A DNA stretch of 64,000 nucleotides, from assembly GCA_003220685.1 (NCBI GenBank), contig QHTE01000053.1, positions 128,893 through 192,892 on the forward strand, in the 5' to 3' direction. The notes under the pieces are model-generated. The model saw only the letters and a program-made list of their open reading frames with translations, did not search any database and was not told the origin of the DNA. This document shows, in pieces, positions 8,627 to 16,785 of this stretch. A program made the translations under genes and the position numbers. Source of the DNA: Candidatus Rokuibacteriota bacterium (GTDB lineage: Bacteria; Methylomirabilota; Methylomirabilia; Rokubacteriales; CSP1-6). Positions within the stretch are counted from its first letter, which is position 1; each line of letters opens with the position of its first letter.

Positions 8627-8632
8627 TACGCT
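8627..8632 (+). promoter_or_regulatory. -10 box placed for a leaderless dinB transcript
   Basis: TACGCT ends 6 nt before the GTG start codon of dinB, so transcription starting 6-7 nt downstream would begin at the start codon itself. No ribosome site precedes the GTG and no good -35 box is visible. The same arrangement recurs at 11342-11347, 15560-15565 and 51235-51240. Confidence 0.4.
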
Positions 8633-8638
8633 TCGCCC

Positions 8639-9715
8639 GTGAGGATCATCGCGCACGTGGACATGGACGCCTTCTACGCCTCGGTCGAGGCGCGCCACAA
8701 CCCGGCGCTGCGTGACAAGCCCGTCGTCGTCGGCGCCGACCCGAAGGAGGGACGAGGGCGTGGCGTCGTAGAGGCCGCCAGCTACGCCGCGCGGCGCTAC
8801 GGCATCCGCGCGGCGATGCCCATCTCGCGCGCCTGGAAGCTGGCCGAGGCGGCCCGCCGCAAGGGCGAGGAGCCCGTGGTCTTCGTCCACGGCAACCGGC
8901 GGCTCTACGTCGAGATGTCCGAGCGGGTCATGGCGATCCTCGCGCCGGAGGGCGACGCGTTCGAGGAGGCGAGTATCGACGAAGCCTACCTGGACCTGTC
9001 GTCGCTCGGGAGCTTCGAGGCCGCCGTGGAGCGCGCGCGAGCGCTCAAGGGCGAGATCGCCGAACGCGAGGGGCTCACGTGCTCGGTCGGCCTCGGCCCC
9101 AACAAGCTCGTGGCGAAGATCGCCTCGGACTTCAAGAAACCCGATGGCTTGACGGTGGTCACGCCCGACGCGGTTCAGACGTTTCTCGATCCGATGAGCA
9201 TCCGCGTCATCCCCGGGATCGGCCCCAAGACCGAGGCGGAGCTGAACGAGCGGAACATCCGTACCGTCCGCGACCTTCGTGGGCTCGAGGTCGGCCAGCT
9301 CGTCGAGTGGTTCGGCCGCTGGGGCGAGGATCTCCACGCCAAGGCGCGCGGGCTCTCCGACAGCGTCGTCTCGAACGACTGGGAGCCGAAATCGGTCGGC
9401 GAGCAGGAGACCTTCGAGGTGAACACGCTCGACACCGACTTCATCCTGCAGCGGGTTCGGGCTCTGGCGGGCGAGGTCTTCGCGCGACTCCAGCGGCAGG
9501 GCTTCCGCGCCTGCCGGACTGTCACGATCACCGTCCGGTTCGCGCACTTCCGGACGTTGACTCGCGCGCACACGTCCCGCGGGGAAATCGCGAGCGCGGA
9601 CGCGCTGTACGCGGGCGCCGCGCAGCTCTTCTCGCCGTTCTTCGATGCGCGCGAAAACCCGCGCGGCACGAGAATCCGGCTCATCGGAGTGAGAGCCGAG
9701 AAGCTCCTGAGGTAG
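8639..9715 (+). CDS. dinB: DNA polymerase IV (Y-family, DinB)
   Basis: The 358-residue translesion polymerase carries the Y-family N-terminal palm motif HVDMDAFYASVE (first catalytic Asp), PVVVG, the SYAARRYGI fingers motif, and the second carboxylate cluster EEASIDEAYLDLS. The helix-hairpin-helix thumb region IPGIGPKTEAEL and the little-finger domain (EQETFEVNTLDTD, VTITVRFAHF) follow. Length is normal for DinB. No C-terminal beta-clamp box is obvious. The GTG start gives the usual MRIIAHVDMD beginning. A GGGAC-TTTC-GTCCC hairpin at 9726-9739, just after the stop, may help termination. Confidence 0.93.
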   Translation: MRIIAHVDMDAFYASVEARHNPALRDKPVVVGADPKEGRGRGVVEAASYAARRYGIRAAMPISRAWKLAEAARRKGEEPVVFVHGNRRLYVEMSERVMAILAPEGDAFEEASIDEAYLDLSSLGSFEAAVERARALKGEIAEREGLTCSVGLGPNKLVAKIASDFKKPDGLTVVTPDAVQTFLDPMSIRVIPGIGPKTEAELNERNIRTVRDLRGLEVGQLVEWFGRWGEDLHAKARGLSDSVVSNDWEPKSVGEQETFEVNTLDTDFILQRVRALAGEVFARLQRQGFRACRTVTITVRFAHFRTLTRAHTSRGEIASADALYAGAAQLFSPFFDARENPRGTRIRLIGVRAEKLLR

Positions 9716-9874
9716 GGGCCGGACTGGGACTTTCGTCCCAAGACGCTCATGCCGAAGGCGTATCTTTACGTCGCGGGCTCGCTGCCCGTAGACTGCCCGC
9801 CGAGGCAGCTGCGCTGCGATTGGCTCCAGACGTTCGTTTGGCCACGTGAACCCGGGCTCGCCCGAGGAGAACGT

Positions 9875-11281
9875 ATGATCGGCACGCGTGTCGCGCTCGC
9901 CCTCGTGGGCGCCCTCTTCCTGACCGGATGCGCAAGCGCTCATTACTACACCGTGAAGCCCGTGGACGCACCCGGGCCGTGTATGACGACCGTCGCCGAC
10001 CGCGACATCTTGCTGGGCGTCGCGCTGTCGGGCGGTGGGAGCCGTGCCGCGCTCTTCGCCGCGGCGGGGCTGGAGGCGCTGGCTGGGCTGCGAACGGCGG
10101 ACGGCGCCTCGCTCATCGACAAGATCGCGCACATCTCGAGCGTGTCTGGAGGCAGTCTCTCCGCGAGCTACTACGTTCTGAAGAAGCCGGGCCGCGGCGT
10201 ACCCGTGCTGAACCCAGATGGAAGCCTCTCCGACGCCTATCGAGCGTTCTTCGATCAGTATCGGACCCAGCTCAGCCAGGACTTCGAGACGTCCCTGATC
10301 TGGCGCCAGCTCCTGTCGTTCCGCTGGATCAACTCCGCCCTCGCCGCGAAGACCCTCGTCGAGATCCTCGAGAAAAAGCTCTACGGCCAGGCCCGCCTCG
10401 AAGACCTGGCCGCGCGTGAGAGGGCCGGCGACACCCCCGGCCTGATCATCAACACCACGCTCTACAACAACGGCCGGCGGCTGGCGATGACCTGGTTGCC
10501 CAGGGAGGCGTTCCAATACGATTTCTTCAGCGACCTGGAGCGCGACCTCAAGCGGGAGGGGCGCGTGTTGGAGGCGTCGCCCTATATCCGCGAGCGCTAC
10601 AAGCTTCTCCAGCCGATGACGCCGCTCGAGCTCCATGCCGACCCCTGCAAGATTCCCGTGGCCGGAGCGGCCACGGCGTCGGCCTCCTTCGCACCGCTCA
10701 TCGGCCCCTCCACGATGCGGATCGGCGACCGGGAGGCGTACTGGCACATCGGAGACGGCGGCCTCTACGAGAACTCGGGGATCGAATCGCTCCTGTTCCT
10801 CTACCTCAAGCAGTTTCAGGCCAAGCGGACGAAGCGCGTCCTCATCATCGCGCTCGACAGCTCGTTTCCCTTCTCGGTCGGCGAGGAGCGGCTTCTTCGT
10901 CGCTCCCTACCGTTCAATCTGTTCAACTTCGACTTCACCCGCATTCCCAGCATCATGGAGGAGCGGGCCATCTCCTATCAGGCACTCTTCTTCCGCACGC
11001 TCCAGCTCGAGGGCGTGTTCCCCGACTCGAAGACCTTCACCGTCATCGCGCTCCGTCATACCGATGCGAAGTTTGCCGCGGACATGAGCGATCTGCCGCC
11101 GGCCTGCAAGGCCGAGTCGGTGCCGCTCAAGACGCCGGAAGAGGTGAGCGACCGTATCGCGCAGATCCCGACGCGGCTCGGCTTGAGCTCGGAGTGCGAC
11201 CGCCAGCTCATCTACGTCTCGGCGACCAAGCTCGTGGCGGAGCACCGCAACGAGATCCTGGAGTACTTGAACCGGCCCTAG
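9875..11281 (+). CDS. Patatin-like phospholipase, outer-envelope lipoprotein
   Basis: The 468-residue protein has a lipoprotein signal: hydrophobic VALALVGALFLTGC with the lipobox LTGC and cysteine near residue 18. The patatin catalytic parts are an oxyanion-hole GGGSRAA (about 53), the nucleophile elbow SSVSGGSL (about 88-95), and the Asp of the Ser-Asp dyad in GDGGLYENSG (about 294). It would hydrolyse acyl chains of phospholipids or other lipids at the envelope. The ATG at 9875 was chosen over upstream in-frame codons because it starts the signal peptide and follows GAGGAG. The region 9716-9874 has no other gene. Confidence 0.88.
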   Translation: MIGTRVALALVGALFLTGCASAHYYTVKPVDAPGPCMTTVADRDILLGVALSGGGSRAALFAAAGLEALAGLRTADGASLIDKIAHISSVSGGSLSASYYVLKKPGRGVPVLNPDGSLSDAYRAFFDQYRTQLSQDFETSLIWRQLLSFRWINSALAAKTLVEILEKKLYGQARLEDLAARERAGDTPGLIINTTLYNNGRRLAMTWLPREAFQYDFFSDLERDLKREGRVLEASPYIRERYKLLQPMTPLELHADPCKIPVAGAATASASFAPLIGPSTMRIGDREAYWHIGDGGLYENSGIESLLFLYLKQFQAKRTKRVLIIALDSSFPFSVGEERLLRRSLPFNLFNFDFTRIPSIMEERAISYQALFFRTLQLEGVFPDSKTFTVIALRHTDAKFAADMSDLPPACKAESVPLKTPEEVSDRIAQIPTRLGLSSECDRQLIYVSATKLVAEHRNEILEYLNRP

Positions 11282-11341
11282 GATCGCCGATGCAGCGAGG
11301 CCGGGCGTGGCGAACTCGTCGCCTCCCTCGTCCACTCGGGG

Positions 11342-11347
11342 TAGACT
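11342..11347 (+). promoter_or_regulatory. -10 box for a probably leaderless small gene
   Basis: TAGACT lies 8 nt before the ATG at 11356, too close for a separate ribosome site on the mRNA. A -35 box is not obvious. Confidence 0.35.
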
Positions 11348-11355
11348 CTAGCCCG

Positions 11356-11655
11356 ATGCCCTCCGACGGCCCCAAGAGTGCGTACGAGCTGGCGATGGAG
11401 CGCCTCCGGCAGAAGGATCGGGAGGCCGGAGTCGAGGAGCGCCCGCTGACTGATCCGCAGAAGGCGGCGATCGCCGAGGCGCGCCAGGTCTACCAGGCGA
11501 GGACGGCCGAGCGCGAGATCCTGCATCGGGACGCGATGCGGAAAGCGCAGAGCCGGGAAGAGGTCGAGAAGCTCGAGAGCGAGCTGGCGCGCGATCGCGA
11601 TCGGCTGGCGAGCGATCGCGACCGCAAGATCGCCGAGATCAAGCAGTCGACGTAG
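11356..11655 (+). CDS. Small charged coiled-coil protein of unknown function
   Basis: The 99-residue protein is almost entirely predicted helix and very rich in Glu, Arg, Lys and Ala. The C-terminal half (about 50-95) has a heptad-like pattern, with KLESELARDRDRLASDRDRK. The N-terminal part YELAMERLRQKDREAG and PLTDPQKAAIAEARQVYQAR resembles small cytosolic proteins often annotated as hypothetical in delta-proteobacteria-like genomes. No catalytic motif or signal is present. The stop at 11655 is convergent with the unknown gene at 11674. Confidence 0.7.
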   Translation: MPSDGPKSAYELAMERLRQKDREAGVEERPLTDPQKAAIAEARQVYQARTAEREILHRDAMRKAQSREEVEKLESELARDRDRLASDRDRKIAEIKQST

Positions 11656-11673
11656 TCGCCCGACGGCCTACGC

Positions 11674-13236
11674 CTAGCGCGCGTCCAGCCCCATCGCGTC
11701 GGCGAAGCGCCGGTATGCCTCCAGCGGATCACCGTACTTGCGATGCCCCGCCGTGTGCTGCGCGCTCGCCAGCAAGAGCCGGTCGCGGTCGTGAGCCTGC
11801 GTGTGCAGGTAATCCTCGAGCGTGCAGAGGCCGAGCTCCTGGTTGTGCGGATCGTTGCCGATGATGCTGGCCGCGGTCGCCAGGGTCTGCACGAGCAGCG
11901 CGCGGTCGTAGCCGGCCTGCAGGTACGCGGCGGTCAAATCCACCGACTCGTCGGCGCGAAGCGCGAGCAGCGCCTGCTCCAGCTTCTCGAGAAGCTTGCG
12001 CGGCGACCACGCCTGGGAGGCGGCCGGCGGCACGATCGCGCGCCGCCCGTTGCCGGGGGTATTGGCCTGGTGCTCGGAGCCTCGATTGATGAAGAGCGCG
12101 GCGACGAACAGAAGCTTCAGGCGGTGCGGGTGCTCGAACGTGTCGTAGAACCAGCCGACCGTGTTGCAGTACTCGTAGCCGTGCTGCGCCATCGAGTAGT
12201 TGTTGGGCTCGCCGGTCTCGAGAATGACCTGGGCCGCCGCGATCTGGATTGCGTCGAGGATGCGGCGCGGGCTCCGGCCGGCTTTGAGCAGGGCCACCAG
12301 CGCGTCCACGACGGAGAACTCGCGCTGGCGGGTGATGACGTCGACCAGCATCGCTTCTTCGGACGACGTGAGCGGCGCGGTCTGGGCGAGCAGCGCCTGA
12401 TCGCGCCCGTCGAGCAGATTCTGCACGACGTTGCAGCCGAGCTCGTAGCCGGAGTACCAGCGCGGGCCCACCGCGATGTCCGGCACCCCGGCATAGAGCA
12501 CGTCGTGCGCGTGGTCCCAGCCGATGGCCTCGCCGAGCTCGATCGTGGCGCGCGCGCGATAGCCCTTGTGGCCGGTGGTGTAGGAGCGGTTGTGCCACAT
12601 GCGGTCCTGCACGTCGATGAGCCCCGCGAACGCGAGATGCGCGAGGACGTGCCGCCGGTTCGGCACGTCCTGCATCAGTCCGAGGAAGACGCGATACGAT
12701 TGAAGCACCTCGCCGCGTTGCACGAGCGTGAGCCAGTGATTCAGGCGCTCGCGCAGGGTGCCATCGACCTGCAGCGGCTCCTGGTCCGGCCAGTGCCGCT
12801 CGGGCATCGGCGGCGACGTGTTCACCTCGATGTCGTAGAGGCGGGTGTAGTGGCCCGGAGCCTTCCCGAGGAGCTGGTTCCAGGGATCGAGGCCCGTCGG
12901 CATGTACCAGACGGTCTGGGCCATCGGCAGATACCGGAGCTCCGGGCGGACCATCGAGGCGAGCGGCAGACCGACCCGCTCGCTCAGAAAGCAATGGTCG
13001 TTGTTCACGAACTTCACGATGCCGTCGTCGAGCCGCTGGTGATACGGCACGTGCGTGTAGGGCGCGTGGATCCGCACGGTCTCACGCGTGATCTCGGTGA
13101 GGGGGCGGCCCTGCTTCATGAGCCGGTAGACCACGTCGCTGGCGCCATTCTGATCGCGCGCGAGGATGCGCTCCTCGAGACGCGCGTACTCGGAGGCCGG
13201 CGCCGATTCGTTCAGGACCGCGGCTCGAGTCGCCAT
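11674..13236 (-). CDS. Unknown 520-residue protein linked to MBL and hydroxyacid oxidase genes
   Basis: I do not recognise the family. The protein is long, soluble and largely helical with no signal peptide or membrane segment. Conserved-looking, potentially metal- or cofactor-binding parts are HAPYTHVPYHQR (about 60-71), FVNNDHCFLSER, MWHNRSYTTGHKGYRAR (about 216-232), GWDHAHDVLYAGVPD and the late EHQANTPGNGRR. Several histidines in the first half could form a site. It starts 7 bp after the stop of the MBL gene, so the two are almost surely co-transcribed, with the FMN oxidase upstream. A role in the same oxidation pathway is inference. Confidence 0.75.
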   Translation of the reverse strand: MATRAAVLNESAPASEYARLEERILARDQNGASDVVYRLMKQGRPLTEITRETVRIHAPYTHVPYHQRLDDGIVKFVNNDHCFLSERVGLPLASMVRPELRYLPMAQTVWYMPTGLDPWNQLLGKAPGHYTRLYDIEVNTSPPMPERHWPDQEPLQVDGTLRERLNHWLTLVQRGEVLQSYRVFLGLMQDVPNRRHVLAHLAFAGLIDVQDRMWHNRSYTTGHKGYRARATIELGEAIGWDHAHDVLYAGVPDIAVGPRWYSGYELGCNVVQNLLDGRDQALLAQTAPLTSSEEAMLVDVITRQREFSVVDALVALLKAGRSPRRILDAIQIAAAQVILETGEPNNYSMAQHGYEYCNTVGWFYDTFEHPHRLKLLFVAALFINRGSEHQANTPGNGRRAIVPPAASQAWSPRKLLEKLEQALLALRADESVDLTAAYLQAGYDRALLVQTLATAASIIGNDPHNQELGLCTLEDYLHTQAHDRDRLLLASAQHTAGHRKYGDPLEAYRRFADAMGLDAR

Positions 13237-13243
13237 GGGATCC

Positions 13244-14347
13244 TCAGGCCTTCTGGACCACCTTCTTGTGGACCATCTCGACGTTCTGTCCGACGCGATC
13301 GCGATACCGTCCGAGCGGATACTTCGACATCCCGGCCTCGTATTTCGCCGCGAGCTGGTCGCCGATCTTGGTCTGCATCTCGGCCAGGGTGGCGCCTTCG
13401 GCCGAGGCCTTCTTCACCGCCGCGATCAGGTCGCTGAGATAGCCGCGGAAGAACGCAAGATGGCTCTTGGGCCGGACCTCGCCGTGCCCGGGAATGATCG
13501 ACGCGAAATCGAGCTTCTCGACGGCGGTCAGCGTCTGGACCCAGTCCTCGGGGTAGCCGTCGTTCAGGAACGGCATCCAGTCGATCAGCGCGTCGCCGGT
13601 GGCGATGACCTTCTCCTTCGGCAGGTAGGTGTAGAGGTCGCCGTTGGTGTGGCCCCGGCCGAGCACGTGCAGCTGGATCTCACGGCCGCCTTCCTTCAGG
13701 GTCAACGTCGTAGCGACCGTGCGCGTCGGCAGGGTCGGCTTCATCGACTTGAGCTCTTGCAAAAAGGACTCGGCCTGCCGCAGGTTGGACTCGAGGTTCT
13801 GCTTCTTCTGCGGATCCGCTTCCTTCTGGATATCGGCCTTCAGCTTGTCGATCTCACCGGGCATGTTCGCGATCTGCTTCTCGATGTAGGGGACGCCGCC
13901 CACGCCGGCGTCCGGTTTGCCCAGGTTCTCCTTGGTCTTGTCGCTGGCGATGATCTCGAGCTTGGGGTTCGTCGCCGCGTACGACTCGTTGCCCTGCCAG
14001 TGGTCCCAGTGGAAGTGCGTGTTGATGACCTTGACCACCGGCTTCTTGGTGAGCCCCTGGATCTGCTGGTACATCACGCGCGACGCCGACGGCTTGGAGT
14101 GCGAGTCGACGACCACGACGCCGTCGTCGGTCAGGATCACCGCCGCGTTGCAGTTCACCTTGTACCGGGTGGCCGCGATGGCGCCGTAGACGCCGTCGGC
14201 GACTTTCTTGAGCTCGAAGAGCTCCTTGTCGGCGGTCTGAGCGTGGGCGGCCACGGTACAGCAGAGCTCGTGGGGATCGAGAGTGTGCACCGCCGCGGCC
14301 GCGAGACCCATCTGGGCGAGAACCTGTCGACGCGTCCATGTCGCCAT
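13244..14347 (-). CDS. Tat-exported metallo-beta-lactamase-fold hydrolase
   Basis: The 367-residue protein starts at an ATG preceded by AAGGAGGAGG. A twin-arginine-like signal TRRQVLAQMGLAAAAV occupies residues 5-20, so periplasmic location is likely. The metal-binding motif HFHWDHWQGN is at 111-120, preceded by the beta-strands VNCNAAVILTDDGVVVVDSHSKPSA. Later ligands are in LGRGHTNGDLYTYLP (His), ATGDALIDW (Asp) and PGHGEVRP (His). Between about 160 and 205 there is a charged helical insertion (EIDKLKADIQKEADPQKKQ). It is a paralogue of the protein at 41887, which lacks the signal. Substrate unknown. Confidence 0.88.
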   Translation of the reverse strand: MATWTRRQVLAQMGLAAAAVHTLDPHELCCTVAAHAQTADKELFELKKVADGVYGAIAATRYKVNCNAAVILTDDGVVVVDSHSKPSASRVMYQQIQGLTKKPVVKVINTHFHWDHWQGNESYAATNPKLEIIASDKTKENLGKPDAGVGGVPYIEKQIANMPGEIDKLKADIQKEADPQKKQNLESNLRQAESFLQELKSMKPTLPTRTVATTLTLKEGGREIQLHVLGRGHTNGDLYTYLPKEKVIATGDALIDWMPFLNDGYPEDWVQTLTAVEKLDFASIIPGHGEVRPKSHLAFFRGYLSDLIAAVKKASAEGATLAEMQTKIGDQLAAKYEAGMSKYPLGRYRDRVGQNVEMVHKKVVQKA

Positions 14348-14368
14348 GACGTCCTCCTCCTTTTGATG

Positions 14369-14469
14369 ATGGGGGGGCCTCGAAGGGCCCCCCAAGCCCC
14401 CGCGCTCGGAGACGGCCCAGCCAAGCTGGGACGCCCCTCGAGATCGCTTCGCGGTTTGGGGCCCTCGAA
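14369..14469. repeat. Dispersed intergenic repeat family B, copy 1 (inverted relative to copy 2)
   Basis: About 100 bp between the hydroxyacid oxidase and MBL genes match 23011-23110 in reverse complement. Shared blocks include ACCGCGAAGCGATCT, GAGGGGC, GGGCCGTCT, CGAGCGCGGGGG and CTTGGGGG, and both ends carry GGCCCCC-rich palindromes. The two copies differ by point changes and small indels. No open frame is conserved. It behaves like a non-coding REP/BIME-style element. Confidence 0.8.
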
Positions 14470-14498
14470 AATCCCCCAAGCCCGCTCACTCCACGGTG

Positions 14499-15551
14499 CT
14501 AATCCGCCCTGAAGATCAGGTCGGGCTTGAGGTCGGAGATTTTGGTGCGACCGCAGAGACCCATCGCGACGTGCAGCTGATCGCGCAGAATCTCGAAGAC
14601 GCGCGCGACGCCCTCGGCGCCGTCGGCGGCGAGGCCCCAGAGCGCGGTCCGGCCGAGCAGGACGACCTTGGCCCCGCGCGCCAGGCCCTTGATCACGTCG
14701 GTGCCCTTCGTGAAGCCGCCGTCGATGACGATCTCGGCGCGGCCGGCGACCGCGTCGACGATGGGTGGCAGCGCCTCGATGGACGACTGCGTGTGATCGA
14801 GCTGGCGGCCGCCGTGGTTCGAGACCCAGATGAGCTTCACGCCCATCTCGGCGGCCCGGCGCGCGTCCGCGACCGTGAGAATGCCCTTGAGCCCGACCGG
14901 GAGCTTCGTCGTCTTCATGAGCCACTCGACGTCGGCCCAGGTCAGACGCATCTGATAGTCGGGCATCGGGCCGCGCGGGTTCGGCGCGATCTCCATGGCC
15001 TTGCGCGGGCTCCAGCGCGCGAGGGTGTCGCGCTCGCGGCGGCTGTAGTGCTGGGTGTCGACGGTCAGCGCGACGGCCTTGTATCCCGACATCTCGACGC
15101 GCTTGAGGAGCTCAGCCACCCAGCCGCGGTCGCCGTGGTGATAGAGCTGGAACATCTGCGGCGCTCCGCCCGCGCGCGCGACGTCCTCGACGGGCCAGCC
15201 GGTGGCGCCGGAGAGCCACTGCAGAATGTCCCCCTTGCCGGCGCCGCGGGCCATCTCCACATCGCCCTCGGGATGGAAGAGCACAAGGCCGCCCATCGGC
15301 GCGATGCCGACCGGTGCCGAGAGCGGCACGCCGAGAAGGCTCGTGCGCAGGTCGATATCGCGCACGTCGACGAGGACGTTCTGCGCGATGGCGAGTCGGT
15401 CCAGATGGCGCTTGTTGCGGCGCAGGGTCGCTTCCGACTCGCTGCCGCCGTCGCCGAAGTTCCACGCTTCACGGGCGAGCCGCGCCCGGGCGGCGCGGCG
15501 AATCTCGGGGAGTGTCGCGAACGGACGGGGGAATTCCCGGGTCTGGCTCAT
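14499..15551 (-). CDS. FMN-dependent alpha-hydroxyacid oxidase/dehydrogenase (LldD/glycolate oxidase family)
   Basis: The 350-residue TIM-barrel flavoprotein begins MSQTREFPRPFATLPEIR, close to the family norm. Landmarks are the early FGDGGSES region, SAPVGIAPMG with FMN-contacting residues, the strand VGLKGILTVADARRA containing the active lysine, and SNHGGRQLDHTQ carrying the catalytic His and Arg. Phosphate-binding loops VIDGGFTKGTDV and VLLGRTALWGLAADG follow. It oxidises a 2-hydroxyacid to the 2-oxoacid, passing electrons to oxygen or to the respiratory chain. The gene heads the cluster with the MBL gene and the unknown 520-residue gene, separated by repeat B. Confidence 0.88.
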   Translation of the reverse strand: MSQTREFPRPFATLPEIRRAARARLAREAWNFGDGGSESEATLRRNKRHLDRLAIAQNVLVDVRDIDLRTSLLGVPLSAPVGIAPMGGLVLFHPEGDVEMARGAGKGDILQWLSGATGWPVEDVARAGGAPQMFQLYHHGDRGWVAELLKRVEMSGYKAVALTVDTQHYSRRERDTLARWSPRKAMEIAPNPRGPMPDYQMRLTWADVEWLMKTTKLPVGLKGILTVADARRAAEMGVKLIWVSNHGGRQLDHTQSSIEALPPIVDAVAGRAEIVIDGGFTKGTDVIKGLARGAKVVLLGRTALWGLAADGAEGVARVFEILRDQLHVAMGLCGRTKISDLKPDLIFRAD

Positions 15552-15559
15552 GGCGCAGT

Positions 15560-15565
15560 ACTATA
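15560..15565 (-). promoter_or_regulatory. -10 box for the hydroxyacid oxidase cluster (leaderless type)
   Basis: Read on the minus strand, TATAGT ends 8 nt before the ATG of the oxidase gene at 15551. No ribosome site lies in the gap. It is back to back with the promoter of the plus-strand gene at 15591. Confidence 0.45.
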
Positions 15566-15585
15566 CGCCAGTCGCTGACCCGAGT

Positions 15586-15596
15586 CTTGGTACACT
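15586..15596 (+). promoter_or_regulatory. Extended -10 promoter for the LVIVD-repeat gene
   Basis: CTTGGTACACT contains a TGn element immediately before TACACT (15591-15596), an extended -10 arrangement. The ATG is at 15626, preceded by GGAAGGGA, so this transcript has a conventional leader. Confidence 0.4.
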
Positions 15597-15625
15597 GCAG
15601 CGACTTCCGCAGGAAGGGAGACGGC

Positions 15626-16785
15626 ATGAGTGGCAACGGCACTAGCGCCAGAGGCGTGCGGCAGGTCGGCTACTTCGATTGCGCCGGCGGCGGGCAGGTG
15701 GTCGTCGACGGACGGGTGGCGTTCGTCGCGCACATGAAGGCACCGCACGGCACCACCGTCGTCGACGTCAGCGATCCATCGCGGCCGCGCCAGCTCGCCT
15801 CGATCGAAGTGGAGCCCGGCACGCACTCGCACAAGGTGCGCGCGGGCAACGGTCTCATGCTCGTGAACCGGGAGGCGCACGGTGGCCCGGCGCGTCGCCC
15901 AACGCGCCGCGCGGCCTCGGCATCTACGAGGTGTCGAACCCGAGCTGGCCGCGCGAGATCACGCTTTGGAAGAGCGGCGGGACCGGCGTGCACCGCTTCA
16001 CCTTCGACGGCCGCTACGCTTATGGCTCACCGGAGATGGACGGGTATGTCGGCAACATCGTGATGATCCTCGACCTCGCCGACCCGAGCCGTCCTCAGGA
16101 AGTCGGACGCTGGTGGATGCCCGGGCAGTGGACGGCCGGCGGTGAGACGCCCACGTGGTCGGGGCGCCAGCACCGCTGCCATCATCCGATCCGTGAGGGC
16201 AACCGCCTCTACGTCAGCTACTGGCACGGCGGCTTCGTCATCCTCGACATCGAGGACATGGCCAAGCCGCGCTTCGTCTCCGGACTCGATTGGAGCCCGC
16301 CGTTCCTGACGCCGACCCACACGGCGCTGCCGGTACCGTTTCCGCTCCACGGCCGCAAGGTGATGCTGGTCGCCGACGAGGACGTAGCCAAGCTCGCTCA
16401 GGGGCCGCCCTCGTTTCTCTGGCTGGTGGACATCTCCGATGAAAAGAAGCCCGTGCCCTTCGCGAGCTTCCAGGTGGACACCGACGGGCAGCCGCAGCCG
16501 GAGTTCACGGGCTGCCACCAGCCGTGCGAGAAGATCACCAGCACTGAGATTCCCGTGGCGTGGTTCGCCCACGGCCTGCGCATCGTGGACATCGCGAACC
16601 CGCACGCGCCGCGCGAGGTGGGCCACTTCCTGCCGCCGGTGCCCGAGGGATCGTCGCGCGTCTGCAGCAACGACGTGTGCGTGGACGAGCGCGGTCTAAT
16701 GTACCTGGTGGACCGCGGCCGCGGTGTGCACATCCTCGAGCGCGTGCGCGATGACGGTGGCCGCGAGGCGCCTGATGCCCGATAG
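15626..16785 (+). pseudogene. LVIVD-repeat (beta-propeller-like) protein, single-base frameshift
   Basis: The N-terminal 90 residues (VGYFDCAGGGQVVVDGRVAF, GTTVVDVSDPSRPRQLASIE) lie in one frame. The remaining 290 or so (GIYEVSNPSWPREITLWKSG, MILDLADPSRPQEVGRWW, LRIVDIANPHAPREVGHFLP) continue in the -1 frame after about 15890, in GGTGGCCCGGCGCGTCGCC. One missing base explains the shift. Each blade-like unit ends in a DVSDPS/DLADPS/DIANPH motif typical of LVIVD repeats. No signal peptide is seen. The function of such proteins is poorly known. The last 11 bp overlap proS. Either a recent mutation or a sequencing error; apart from the shift the gene looks intact. Confidence 0.8.

Noticed and set aside
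7436..10747. A 1103-codon open frame on the minus strand
   Set aside because: It is antisense to two ABC ATPase genes, dinB and the patatin gene. Composition is Arg/Gly/Ala-rich shadow sequence with no motif; such long frames are expected in high-GC DNA.
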